A stretch of 50,577 nt of DNA, taken from positions 1 through 50,577 of the forward strand of contig JAQWTL010000039.1 in NCBI GenBank assembly GCA_029242715.1. The letters run 5' to 3'. This DNA is from Phycisphaerales bacterium (GTDB taxonomy: Bacteria > Planctomycetota > Phycisphaerae > Phycisphaerales > SM1A02). This document shows, piece by piece, positions 32,924 to 41,736 of this stretch (position 1 is its first letter; each line of letters starts with the position of its first letter). Position numbers and translations under genes: made by a program. Under the pieces are notes generated by a model. The model had not been told where the DNA came from and did no database searches. It saw only the letters and a list, made by a program, of their open reading frames with translations.

Positions 32924-34444
32924 TTGATTGCATTCATTTTCGCATTGATCTTTCGTGGTTTCATCATCGAGAGCTTTGTGATCCCCACAGGTTCCATGGC
33001 TCCGACACTGCTTGGCCAGCATTGGCTGGTCAAATCCAGCCAGACGGGTACGGCTACGCCGGTGGGACTCGGAGAAACAAAGCCAGATGCATCTCGTTTA
33101 CGCGACTGGCAGATTTCCCGTGACCATCCATTGGGCTCACAGTCATCCCTGAGAACTCGAATGGGCGATCGCATCGTGGTCGTCAAGTACCTGATGCCAT
33201 TTTTCATGCCCGAGCGATATGACGTTGTCGTCTTCAAGAATCCAACGATTCCCTTTGGCCCTTCGGCCAATTACATCAAACGATTGGTCGGAATGCCGGG
33301 TGATTCGGTCTGGCTTGTAGATGGCGATGTCTTCATCAAGGAAAAGAGTGACGATCGGTTTCACATAGCCAGGAAGCCACGTCATGTCCAGGATGGTGTC
33401 TGGCAACGTGTTCATGACACGCAGTCCCAGCCCGCCACACCGGATGAGCTCGTGCGAAAATGGGATGGTTCCCCCTGGATCGGTCGACCGGAATCCGCGT
33501 GGACACCGGAAGGTCGAGGAGGATTCCGGTGCGACACATCCGAGAAGTCGACACTCACCTGGGACACGAAGGCAGATGGACCGGATGACTGGTGTTCCTA
33601 CAACATGATGTCTCCTGTCCGAAGTTCCTTCAATGTCAGTGATATCCGGATCGAGGCGACACTGATACCTGATGACTCCTCGCTTCAAGCAGGGCTTCTG
33701 ATCGAGACACGGATGCATCGATTCCGTTTTCATGTCGAAGACGGAGAGGCCGGTGTATCCATGTGGCCAGTGGGATCATCTGATGATGCAGTCGTTGTCA
33801 GTGAGAAGATCGATGCAGTTCTGCCCGGCAAACCCATAGCGATGAGCTGCATTCATTCGGAACAGTCCCTGCACCTCACAGTGAATGGCCGCCATGTTGC
33901 ATCATTGGATTATGACTGGACGCCCTACGAGCGGCTGGTCAACACGGTAGCCAGCCCGAAGGAGAAGCAGCAGGGCAAGGCTGCCGCGACCTTGGCGCAT
34001 CGACTTCCACCCAAGCCGAAGATCTGGTGGTCATTCGAGGGATCAGCATTGACGATTCCTCGTATCAGCATGGATCGCGACCTCTACTACCGGCCCAGCA
34101 TGCTGACAGGCATGAGTCGAAACTGGAACGAGCCTACAGAACGTCATCGTGAATCAGTCAAGATGAACAGGCCTGCAGCTGCAACGCACCCGGACTCAGT
34201 CATTACGCTGACCGATAGCCAGTACTTCGTTCTGGGAGACAACTCGGGTCGATCACTTGATGGGCGGTTGTGGGGAGCGCCTCATCCTCTGGTTGCTGCC
34301 CAGATCGATGACACTCCGTTTGTCGTGCCAGGTGAGCTGCTGATTGGAAAGGCCTGGCTGGTCTACTATCCGGCGCCGCACTCAGTCGTTGATGGCGGTA
34401 CAGGACTGGTGCCGGACTTCGGTGAAATGCGATTCATTCGTTGA
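32924..34444 (+). CDS. lepB: Signal peptidase I with a large inserted domain
   Basis: Cleaves signal peptides of exported proteins. Family boxes are present: membrane helix IAFIFALIFRGFIIESF, catalytic Ser24 in IPTGSMAPTLLG, catalytic Lys119 in NYIKRLVGMPGD, and box E QYFVLGDNSGRSLDGRLWG (433-451). Between boxes D and E lie about 270 residues not found in the basic enzyme. Part of it (about 230-330, with IRIEATLIPDDSSLQAGLLI and SLHLTVNGRHVASLDYD) looks like a LamG/concanavalin-type beta sandwich. The start is doubtful: TTG 32924 is the first standard start codon, but the in-frame upstream codons encode SGAFKFIELLQSLL, which fits the expected cytoplasmic helix. A non-standard start such as ATC at 32858 is possible. 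Confidence 0.88.
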   Translation: MIAFIFALIFRGFIIESFVIPTGSMAPTLLGQHWLVKSSQTGTATPVGLGETKPDASRLRDWQISRDHPLGSQSSLRTRMGDRIVVVKYLMPFFMPERYDVVVFKNPTIPFGPSANYIKRLVGMPGDSVWLVDGDVFIKEKSDDRFHIARKPRHVQDGVWQRVHDTQSQPATPDELVRKWDGSPWIGRPESAWTPEGRGGFRCDTSEKSTLTWDTKADGPDDWCSYNMMSPVRSSFNVSDIRIEATLIPDDSSLQAGLLIETRMHRFRFHVEDGEAGVSMWPVGSSDDAVVVSEKIDAVLPGKPIAMSCIHSEQSLHLTVNGRHVASLDYDWTPYERLVNTVASPKEKQQGKAAATLAHRLPPKPKIWWSFEGSALTIPRISMDRDLYYRPSMLTGMSRNWNEPTERHRESVKMNRPAAATHPDSVITLTDSQYFVLGDNSGRSLDGRLWGAPHPLVAAQIDDTPFVVPGELLIGKAWLVYYPAPHSVVDGGTGLVPDFGEMRFIR

Positions 34445-36391
34445 TCATCGCAGTGATCGTCGCGTATTCATCAATCGGATACGACCCTGCTCCGAAATAG
34501 TTGCAGCCGTAGGTGTGGCGATATCCCGAAGGTTTTCCAGTGGGATGTGGACTTCGAGTCCCCAGGCTTCTGAGGCACTCACACCGTCTTCACGTGTTTC
34601 TTGAATCGCGGCTTCGTTGAAGGTATCTAGTCTGGACGGATCCCCGGCCAGATCATCAGGCCATGTTCCCTCCACCGGCCAGTACCACACCTCATCGACC
34701 ATTGTCGGTTCAGCAAGGTCCTGCAACCATGCCATGGCATACAGGACATCATCCGGTTCTTGAGGCACGGCCAGTTCAGGAAGTGAGCCCGAGGCCTTGA
34801 GTATCTGGAGCTGATAGGCGAGTCGATTCCTGGCGGCTTTGGTGGCGGCATGCAGACCGAATGGATCGCTTGTGGGAATGTCTCGAAGCGCTTCACGCAA
34901 TGCATGACGATTTTCAGATGTGAGGTTCTTTGATTCAAGGGAATCGATCCGATCAAGGACATCCATGCACCGATGTCCTGCAATGATTGATGAGGGCAGG
35001 CCTGGATCCTTGGAGAGGTGAACGATGATCCTGCAGGCTGAAGCCAGGTGAGTGATTCCTGCGGGGATGTCTCCCTGTGCGAGTGCCTGGTCTGATTCCT
35101 GAAGGAAGTAATCGATGAAATCGTTTATTCCAGGTAGCCACCATGGGACAAGGTGTTCAGGCCACCGCATGAATTCCACTTCTCTGTGTACAAGATAGTC
35201 ATCGGGGTAGGCAAACTCACATCGACCAGCGGTTGATGCCATGGCGATGTCTGCCAGGATTGATCGGCGGGCCTCATCATCCTTCCACCACGGTGATTCG
35301 GACTTCTCTACTTGTCCAATGGCCTTGGCATACCAACGGGCAGCATTGGCACGTTTCATGAAGTCAACCTGGCCATTTGCAATCTGACCTACCAGTTTCT
35401 TTCGCTCGTTGAGCTCATCAGCGGTTTTGCTGATTTTCCGGACCACTACGGCATACGAAGGGCCGCCGCTGAACATCTTGGCAAGCGCGCCATATTCACC
35501 TTCTTCCGACCGGACTCTTATGGCTTCAAATTGCTCGGCAAAATTTGAATGGCTCATGTTATCTGCGTTGGCAAGTACATCATCCCAGTATCGCATCAAC
35601 CCCTGGAGCAGATCATCTTTTCCATTCCTCAGTGATTCAACGGTTTCACGAGAGAGTTGGAATGTCTCGGCAAATTCAAGAATGTCCTCGTCCTTCCAAC
35701 CGTTGTCACTCCCCACCTGAAATGTGTTCTCGATGCTTGTAATCGTCAGATCACGTTCGTTGACGAAGGATTGAAGAATTTGAAAGGGATCATCATCCGG
35801 ATGTTTCTCCATGGCCTTCAGCAGACGTTCAGCCTGAAGTGGATCAATCAACCCATGGCTGATCACGTCATCAAGCATCCGGTTCGCGCCATTGACCATG
35901 CTGGAGGCTATGAGCGTGGAGAGAAATACTTTTGGGCCGATGTGAATCGGCATTGAATAAGTGGAGATCAATCTGTCAGTGATCTTCTCCATGTCCATTT
36001 TCATCATCTGCCGTTCCAGATCACGCCGCGTAATCTTGTAACAGGTATTCATGTAACTCAGGTGAGGCAGCTCAAGCATGAGGCCATCAGAAAGATTGAC
36101 ATCCCAATCACACGACTTGGATTGTGAAGCCCTGAAGATCTTGGACTGGATGTCATCCAATTTCCGGAACATGACTTCATAGTCACTTGGCAACCGGTAA
36201 GAGGTTTTCAGTACTTCGGCATAATTGGAGGAAAGGTCAACATTGGAGTCATTGGATTGCTCCAATTGCTGGTAGGCATCAAAGGCTTTCCTGTAGAGGT
36301 CAGCGGTCGAATCTGCGATGGCATCGCCCGCGGTCAATGAAAGCACTGCCAGTATGAATGGGAGGACTCTGTGGGCGGTAGTCATGTCCAT
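34445..36391 (-). CDS. Secreted, helical protein of unknown function
   Basis: A 648-residue protein with a signal peptide (MDMTTAHRVLPFILAVLSLT then AGDAIADS). The mature part is mostly alpha-helical with many short acidic and basic segments (for example DLERQMMKMDMEKITDRLIS, DQALAQGDIPAGITHLASAC) and may fold as a helical repeat solenoid. The C-terminal 120 residues look beta-rich with two conserved-looking Trp (VWYWPVEGTWPDD). I recognise no family. ATG 36391 is chosen because AAGGAG lies eleven bases upstream; an upstream in-frame start at 36463 would overlap the divergent nitroreductase gene. Its stop touches lepB's stop (convergent). Confidence 0.7.
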   Translation of the reverse strand: MDMTTAHRVLPFILAVLSLTAGDAIADSTADLYRKAFDAYQQLEQSNDSNVDLSSNYAEVLKTSYRLPSDYEVMFRKLDDIQSKIFRASQSKSCDWDVNLSDGLMLELPHLSYMNTCYKITRRDLERQMMKMDMEKITDRLISTYSMPIHIGPKVFLSTLIASSMVNGANRMLDDVISHGLIDPLQAERLLKAMEKHPDDDPFQILQSFVNERDLTITSIENTFQVGSDNGWKDEDILEFAETFQLSRETVESLRNGKDDLLQGLMRYWDDVLANADNMSHSNFAEQFEAIRVRSEEGEYGALAKMFSGGPSYAVVVRKISKTADELNERKKLVGQIANGQVDFMKRANAARWYAKAIGQVEKSESPWWKDDEARRSILADIAMASTAGRCEFAYPDDYLVHREVEFMRWPEHLVPWWLPGINDFIDYFLQESDQALAQGDIPAGITHLASACRIIVHLSKDPGLPSSIIAGHRCMDVLDRIDSLESKNLTSENRHALREALRDIPTSDPFGLHAATKAARNRLAYQLQILKASGSLPELAVPQEPDDVLYAMAWLQDLAEPTMVDEVWYWPVEGTWPDDLAGDPSRLDTFNEAAIQETREDGVSASEAWGLEVHIPLENLRDIATPTAATISEQGRIRLMNTRRSLR

Positions 36392-36443
36392 AGAACTTCC
36401 AGCTCCTTTTTCCCGCTTCAGAGCATAGCTGACCGCCAGCACG

Positions 36444-36449
36444 TATCCT
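36444..36449 (+). promoter_or_regulatory. -10-like hexamer TATCCT before the nitroreductase
   Basis: TATCCT ends six bases before ATG 36456; a short GAAGG also lies between them but only one base from the ATG, too close for a ribosome site. Confidence 0.38.
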
Positions 36450-36455
36450 GAAGGC

Positions 36456-37136
36456 ATGCCCAATGGTCATTTCAAAGAAATGCCTTACAGGTCCTGGAAG
36501 CCCGATGACCCCCATTTGGCGGCTGATCGTTTTATGGAAATCATGCAACAGAGGCGTTCGATTCGTTCCTTTTCATCTCGCGAGGTCCCTTTGGATCTTA
36601 TTGAGACCGTGATTGCATCGGCCGGCACTTCGCCTAGTGGTGCCAACAAGCAACCCTGGCGTTTCGTGGTCATTGGAGATCCTGAACTCAAACGTACGAT
36701 TCGTAAAGCTGCTGAAGAAGAAGAGAAGCTCTTCTATGCACAAAGGGCAAGCCAGGATTGGCTTCATGATCTTGAGATCATTGGTACCGATGAAAACAAG
36801 CCATTTCTGGAAGCCGCTCCTTGGCTGATTGCTGTCTTCAAGTTGATGAAGGATGATCGTCAGAACGTTTCATCCGAACAGGTCTACTATGTCAATGAAT
36901 CCATTGGAATTGCAGTGGGCATGCTTCTGGCAGCCGCTCAGCATGCAGGCCTGGCAACTCTGACACACACCCCAAGCCCCATGCGATTTCTCGGGGATAT
37001 TCTGGATCGGCCTTCCTACGAAAGGCCTTACATGCTTATTCCAATTGGCTGGCCCGCAGATGATGCCACAGTGCCTGATATCGAACGCAAGCCGTTGTCT
37101 GAAATCATGGTCATGAATCGAGGAGAACAACCATGA
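36456..37136 (+). CDS. Nitroreductase-family flavoprotein, iodotyrosine deiodinase (IYD)-like
   Basis: A 226-residue FMN enzyme: QRRSIRSFSSREVP and SAGTSPSGANKQPWRFVVIG are the FMN-binding N-terminal signatures, and the C-terminal part binds FMN phosphate near GWPADDATVP. The insert AEEEEKLFYAQRASQDWL through GTDENKPFLEAAPWLIAVF is the active-site lid of the iodotyrosine deiodinase branch. E90, Y94 and K115 have the same spacing (4 and 21) as the Glu-Tyr-Lys that bind the amino-acid zwitterion in mammalian IYD (157, 161, 182 in human, from memory). Reductive dehalogenation of halotyrosines is therefore the best guess. Its stop overlaps the next gene by ATGA. Confidence 0.87.
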   Translation: MPNGHFKEMPYRSWKPDDPHLAADRFMEIMQQRRSIRSFSSREVPLDLIETVIASAGTSPSGANKQPWRFVVIGDPELKRTIRKAAEEEEKLFYAQRASQDWLHDLEIIGTDENKPFLEAAPWLIAVFKLMKDDRQNVSSEQVYYVNESIGIAVGMLLAAAQHAGLATLTHTPSPMRFLGDILDRPSYERPYMLIPIGWPADDATVPDIERKPLSEIMVMNRGEQP

Positions 37137-37684
37137 TCTGGTTGATTGCCATACTGTTCACCCTGCTTGGCCTTGGTTGCATCATGCTTGTGATCATGCA
37201 GCTGCCAGGAACATGGTTGATGCTGATCCTGGGTCTTGGCGCACAACTGCTCATTGTTTATGCACTTGATGTTACTGAGCACCAATCCTATGGATGGTGG
37301 GCGCTGGGCATCGGCCTCGTGGTGGCCATCCTGGGAGAAATTGCCGAAGCCCTGGCGGGTGCTGTAGGTACAAAGGCGGGCGGCGGCACCAAGCGTGGAA
37401 TGGTAGGCGCCTTCATCGGAGGCATTGCAGGTGCCATATCTGCTTCATTCCTGATTCCGATCCCGGTACTCGGGACACTCATCGGGGCCATCGTTGGAAC
37501 CTTTATCGGTGCAGTGATTGGTGAGACAACAGGGCCAAAACCAAAGTCCATGCAGGGCTCCATCAAGCCTGCAATGGGTGCATCCCTTGGGCGAATCCTG
37601 GGTACAACCATCAAGATGATCTGTGCCATGATTGTCTGGACAGTCGTTTCTGCTGGCCTGATCATGATCGCGATTTACGGTTGA
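37133..37684 (+). CDS. DUF456 family membrane protein
   Basis: A 183-residue integral membrane protein. Two N-terminal membrane helices (IWLIAILFTLLGLGCIMLVI and LPGTWLMLILGLGAQLLIVYAL, with the family QLPGTWL motif) are followed by a Gly-rich helix pair with glycine-zipper character (GAFIGGIAGAISASF, GTLIGAIVGTFIGAVIG) and a last helix. Function of the family is unknown. It is translationally coupled to the IYD-like enzyme, which suggests a shared role, for example handling of a substrate at the membrane, but nothing proves it. Confidence 0.85.
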   Translation: MIWLIAILFTLLGLGCIMLVIMQLPGTWLMLILGLGAQLLIVYALDVTEHQSYGWWALGIGLVVAILGEIAEALAGAVGTKAGGGTKRGMVGAFIGGIAGAISASFLIPIPVLGTLIGAIVGTFIGAVIGETTGPKPKSMQGSIKPAMGASLGRILGTTIKMICAMIVWTVVSAGLIMIAIYG

Positions 37685-37692
37685 TTCAACCG
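37678..37692. repeat. Palindrome spanning the two convergent stop codons
   Basis: CGGTTGA-T-TCAACCG is a perfect 7+1+7 palindrome. It contains the TGA of the DUF456 gene (37682-37684) and the complement of the TGA of pilB (37686-37688). It may act as a small bidirectional transcription stop, though there is no T-run. Confidence 0.4.
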
Positions 37693-39716
37693 CTGTCCGT
37701 TACACGCAGAACTTCCTGAAGGGTTGTCCGGCCTTCAGTCATCTTTTGAAGTGCGTCGTCCCGGAGTGTACGCATGCCCTTTTCGCAGCAGAGATTTCGA
37801 AATTCCGTGACTGACGGGCTTGCGGCAATACTGTCACGAAGGGTGTCCCCGATTTCAAGCATTTCGTAGATACCTAATCGTCCGGAATAACCTGACTCGC
37901 GGCATTGCGGGCATCCAGTTCCGCTCCATAGCGTGTCGCAATCCAGATCATGATTGGCAAGCACATGACGTGCTTCTTCACTCATGTCGATCTCAGAGCG
38001 ACAGTTTTCACAGATTCGCCTCACAAGTCGCTGGGCCAGAACTCCATTGACGGCACCGGAAACGAGAAATGGCTCAATGCCGATGTTGATCAATCTCGTA
38101 ATGGATGACGGGGCATCATTTGTATGAAGTGTCGAGAGTACAAGGTGACCAGTGAGTGCGGCCTGAATCGCAATAGTGGCTGTTTCATGATCACGGATTT
38201 CGCCAACCATCACGATGTCCGGATCCTGACGGAGCAGTGCCCTGAGGGAGGCAGCAAATGTGAGGTCGATCCGTTCATGAGTCTGGATCTGGGTAATGCC
38301 ATTGAGTTGGTACTCAACAGGGTCCTCGACCGTCGACACATTGAGTCGGGTCGTGTCCATCTGCTGAAGTGATGCGTACAGGGTCGTGGTCTTACCTGAT
38401 CCAGTGGGGCCAGTGACAAGTACGACACCGTGCGGCCGCTCAATCTGTCGACACCACGCAGTAAGTGTCTCCTTGGAAAAACCAAGATCATCGAGAGCCA
38501 CGCGAATCGAGCGATTATCCAGCACACGCATGACGGTCTTTTCGCCATGAGGCGTCGGAATCGTGGATACGCGCAGATCCAATTGACGACCCATCACGGT
38601 GACTCGAATCCGACCATCCTGAGGGAGCCGTCTTTCGGCGATGTCCAGGTGTGCCATGATCTTCAGTCGCGACGTAATCGACGCCAGCATTTTTCGAGGC
38701 GGATTCATCATCTCGTAGAGAACACCATCGATCCGGAGCCTGATCTTCATTGTTTTCTCAGAGGGCTCGATATGAATATCCGACGCGCCTTCTTTTACTG
38801 CAGTCTGTATGAGGTGGTTGACATAGCGGACCACAGGAGATGACTGAGCATCTTCCTCGTCATCCTCCTCTGATCGTTCGATCAGTTCGACGTCATCCTC
38901 TTCAACGTCTGCGAGAATTTCCTGGACGTCATAGTCGACATGGCTGTCTGCACTGATGGCTTCCACGACGGCAAGCACGTCTGCTGGGGTGACAAGCACG
39001 TGTTTGACGGCGACAACTCCAAGCATCGTCTTGACCTGATCCAGCACGAAGACGTCATCCGGTCTGACTGTTCCGACGACCACTCGAGTACCTTCTTCTC
39101 GTAGTGGAACACAGCCATTTTCCTGACAAAACTCGTAGCTGACCTTGTCCATCAGTTCTCGATGGACCAGTGACGGATTGACGGCTTCATAAGCAAGCCC
39201 CGATACTCTCGCGACAGTTTGCTGAATGCCCTCCTGATTGGCACCCATTTCCATCAGGATTTCGGGAAGACCTCTTCCCGGCGATTGCAATTGAACGCGT
39301 TTGGCCGTTTCAAGAATATCAGGGGCGACAATTGCATCCTTGAGTAACTGTTCAGGAAGGCTAGCCGTGTCAGTTTCCGGTTCTTCAGTCGGCCGCCAGA
39401 ATTCCTTGACAGCATCCAGCGGGCGGATTCGATCATCATCCGATTCAAGATCATTTGCGCAATCTTCCAGGGATTCACCAAGCCCTTTGCCGGACATGTC
39501 CGGCGGAGGAGGCGTAGATTCATTCCGCCGGAACATGGTTGGCATTTCAGCAGAGGCGTGACCGTTCTCTGCAGGACTTTCAAATTCAGCTTCGATAGCG
39601 GAAAGTCCACTGGCAGATCTACCCGGGTCAACAGGTTGATCGACATCACTTGTTCTTGGCGCATCGACGCCAAGTTCGCGCATCAGGTTGTCGAGATCGT
39701 TCTGGCGTCCACTCAT
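37686..39716 (-). CDS. pilB: Type IV pilus / type II secretion assembly ATPase (PilB/GspE)
   Basis: Hexameric ATPase that powers pilus extension or pseudopilus assembly. The 676 residues start with a 115-residue acidic, disordered region, then an MshEN/GspE N-terminal domain (about 120-260, with LLKDAIVAPDILETAKRVQL and LVHRELMDKVSYEFCQENGC), the catalytic core with Walker A GPTGSGKTTT (about 434), Asp box STVEDPVEYQLNGITQIQ, Walker B ALLRQDPDIVMVGEIRD and His box GHLVLSTLHTNDA. The zinc motif is split CENC...CPQC (CENCRSEID, CPQCRESGYSGR). Last gene of the pilM-N-O-P-B operon; 16 bases separate it from the PilP-like gene. Confidence 0.94.
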   Translation of the reverse strand: MSGRQNDLDNLMRELGVDAPRTSDVDQPVDPGRSASGLSAIEAEFESPAENGHASAEMPTMFRRNESTPPPPDMSGKGLGESLEDCANDLESDDDRIRPLDAVKEFWRPTEEPETDTASLPEQLLKDAIVAPDILETAKRVQLQSPGRGLPEILMEMGANQEGIQQTVARVSGLAYEAVNPSLVHRELMDKVSYEFCQENGCVPLREEGTRVVVGTVRPDDVFVLDQVKTMLGVVAVKHVLVTPADVLAVVEAISADSHVDYDVQEILADVEEDDVELIERSEEDDEEDAQSSPVVRYVNHLIQTAVKEGASDIHIEPSEKTMKIRLRIDGVLYEMMNPPRKMLASITSRLKIMAHLDIAERRLPQDGRIRVTVMGRQLDLRVSTIPTPHGEKTVMRVLDNRSIRVALDDLGFSKETLTAWCRQIERPHGVVLVTGPTGSGKTTTLYASLQQMDTTRLNVSTVEDPVEYQLNGITQIQTHERIDLTFAASLRALLRQDPDIVMVGEIRDHETATIAIQAALTGHLVLSTLHTNDAPSSITRLINIGIEPFLVSGAVNGVLAQRLVRRICENCRSEIDMSEEARHVLANHDLDCDTLWSGTGCPQCRESGYSGRLGIYEMLEIGDTLRDSIAASPSVTEFRNLCCEKGMRTLRDDALQKMTEGRTTLQEVLRVTDSG

Positions 39717-39732
39717 CTTGCTTGAATCCTGT

Positions 39733-40431
39733 CTATTCCCGACGGAGCGGGATGGTGAGCATTACGCTCATGCCTATGTTGTCATCCATTGCCTCAATGA
39801 TGACCGAGTCCGAGTTGACTTCACGCAGGATGCAGATCGCATCGGAATCTTCCAGATCCAACTCATGTCCAAGCTGTACGACTTGCTCATTGATGGTGGC
39901 AATCGGGTTGCTTCCTGTCATGACTGATTGGATATCACAGATGTCTGCAAGGCCTTCAAGTTCCTGTCGTCGGATTCGCCTGATCTGACTGGTTGAAAGC
40001 GTTCGCTGCTGTGTGAAGTTCTTATTGGTTGTCGTTGTCCATGGAGTGACAAACGGGTTGCTTCGCAGGTTGTCGGGCGATACCTGCATGGCTGAGTAGT
40101 GATCCGTGACAAGATCAGCGAAGGGATCGCCTTTGGCATTGTCTTTTTGTGGTTGATCCGTATTCCCATCCCGCATGAAGTCCAGGAAGCCGGAGACTGC
40201 TTCCTCGATTCCGGTATCCGCCATCACTTGACCAATCCCGCCAGTCAGGGTTCTCATGATGACAATGGCAGCCAGTCCGCCGGCAAACACGGTGGTCATC
40301 AGAATTGCCGGGCGTCGCCTGCTTGGTTGGGCGAAAGAAGGAACATCATGCTGGATGTCATCTTCTGTTTCATAGATGTCATTGGCCGGCTCTTCGTTTT
40401 CGAATCCGTTTGGTTCCCAGGACTGTGTCAT
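39733..40431 (-). CDS. PilP/GspC-like pilus assembly protein
   Basis: A 232-residue bitopic protein: a cytoplasmic acidic N-terminus (1-38), one membrane segment (ILMTTVFAGGLAAIVIM, about 43-60), a periplasmic linker with the SNPFVTPW turn, and a small C-terminal domain (DICDIQSVMTGSNPIATINE, SVIIEAMDDNIGMSVMLTIP). Similarity to PilP/GspC is weak; placement after pilO and before pilB and the size and topology support a periplasmic link between the inner-membrane platform and the secretin. Start overlaps the pilO stop by ATGA. Confidence 0.62.
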   Translation of the reverse strand: MTQSWEPNGFENEEPANDIYETEDDIQHDVPSFAQPSRRRPAILMTTVFAGGLAAIVIMRTLTGGIGQVMADTGIEEAVSGFLDFMRDGNTDQPQKDNAKGDPFADLVTDHYSAMQVSPDNLRSNPFVTPWTTTTNKNFTQQRTLSTSQIRRIRRQELEGLADICDIQSVMTGSNPIATINEQVVQLGHELDLEDSDAICILREVNSDSVIIEAMDDNIGMSVMLTIPLRRE

Positions 40432-41015
40432 CGTTTCAACTCCCGGTTCAGGGCCACTGCCGTGGCTTCATCGGAGAAGTAGATACTGAGTTCGAAATCC
40501 GCAGTGATATCACCGGGTTTCAGGTCTTCATTCACTCGGCTCTGTCGCGGACGCTGCAGATGCATGTTGAAGATCCGAGTGATCCTGGGAAGATTCTCCA
40601 GTTCAAGAAGAAACCGGTAGTAGCCCTCGAATGGACCCTCCAACTGGACCTTCAAGGGCAGTTCTCTGTACACGGTTGATGTGACCGCTGGCATGGTCTT
40701 GACCGATTTGACGGTCAGTTCATTGCGTCGTGCAACCTGCCACAGTTGTTCAAGCATGCTCTCGACATCACGACGTGAAGGGAGTTTGGCCTCAACACGC
40801 TCAATCGCCATTTCGCCTTCGAGAACGGCTTGCTGAAGATCTCCCATGGTGGCAATGACGGCACTGATCAACTTCAATTGTGATTCTCTCGCCTTGATTT
40901 CCTCATTGGTGCGATCGATTTCCGCATTACGTGGCACAAATACGAAGTACCAGGCTGCCAATGGGACAGCGAGGAGAACCAGGACATACAGGATTCGTCG
41001 GGTGTGGCTATTCAT
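40428..41015 (-). CDS. pilO: Type IV pilus inner-membrane platform protein PilO
   Basis: A 195-residue protein: membrane segment at 9-27 (LYVLVLLAVPLAAWYFVFV), a coiled coil (about 30-90, with KARESQLKLISAVIATMGDL) and a ferredoxin-like C-terminal domain with the PilO pattern LPLKVQLEGPFEGYYRFLLE. PilO pairs with PilN in the periplasm. ATG 41015 is chosen because it overlaps the pilN stop by eight bases and starts just before the membrane helix. Confidence 0.85.
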   Translation of the reverse strand: MNSHTRRILYVLVLLAVPLAAWYFVFVPRNAEIDRTNEEIKARESQLKLISAVIATMGDLQQAVLEGEMAIERVEAKLPSRRDVESMLEQLWQVARRNELTVKSVKTMPAVTSTVYRELPLKVQLEGPFEGYYRFLLELENLPRITRIFNMHLQRPRQSRVNEDLKPGDITADFELSIYFSDEATAVALNRELKR

Positions 41016-41736
41016 GTTCTGACTCCTCAGCCATTGAAATCCATGAGCGATCACCGGGGTTCCAGTCCTGGGAATTGGCCAGAACGCGAACGTCGGCATC
41101 AGATGGCAGGGCGGCCGTGAGCTTGAATTCACGGATTGTGCGATCTTCGGCAACGGTCTCCTGGGAGGAAACCAGGTTGACGTTTTCCAGTAATGGATGA
41201 TCGTTCAAAGCTGCGAGAAACTCGGAAACATGGACATCGGTCGGCGCAAATCCCGTAAGCGAAAGCTTCGTGTTGTACCGCGGTGCTTCGGGACGTTCGT
41301 TCTGTTTCTTGGGACGTGTTCCAGCGCGTTGTTTACGCCCCTTTGTCGGCTTGTTTTTATCAGGATCAACGATCCGAGTTGATTCAAGCTTGAGATCCAG
41401 AAGCCCCAGTCCCGAAGGCATATGGTTGATGAGTTCAGCCAGAAGAATTGACCTTGGCACTTTTTCGACAAGTGCGGCGGCAAGTTCGGCCCGATTGACA
41501 GTCGATTGCTGGGCGACTTTCAGAACCATGAGCTGTTCAACCTCGGCACCAGCGGCCTCGTATCGAAGCTCGACATCACGCCGTATCTGCTCGACTCGGT
41601 TCCATTCATTACGTTTCCACAGGAAAGCAGCAAATACCGCGGCAAGCACGACAATGAACAGGAGCATGGCCATCACATGTGTGCGCCGATCGATTCGTTG
41701 TTCGGTGTATTCGTTGGGTAGGAAACTATCGTTCAT
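41008..41736 (-). CDS. pilN: Type IV pilus inner-membrane platform protein PilN
   Basis: A 242-residue protein beginning MNDSFLPNEYTEQR; PilN's short cytoplasmic N-terminus, which binds PilM, has the form I-N-L-L-P and here reads SFLPNEY. One membrane segment (about 21-40, VMAMLLFIVVLAAVFAAFLW) is followed by a coiled coil and a ferredoxin-like domain (LSLTGFAPTDVHVSEFLAAL). A basic insert (DKNKPTKGRKQRAGTRPKK) interrupts the periplasmic domain. Coupled to pilM (ATGA) and pilO. Confidence 0.86.
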   Translation of the reverse strand: MNDSFLPNEYTEQRIDRRTHVMAMLLFIVVLAAVFAAFLWKRNEWNRVEQIRRDVELRYEAAGAEVEQLMVLKVAQQSTVNRAELAAALVEKVPRSILLAELINHMPSGLGLLDLKLESTRIVDPDKNKPTKGRKQRAGTRPKKQNERPEAPRYNTKLSLTGFAPTDVHVSEFLAALNDHPLLENVNLVSSQETVAEDRTIREFKLTAALPSDADVRVLANSQDWNPGDRSWISMAEESEHE

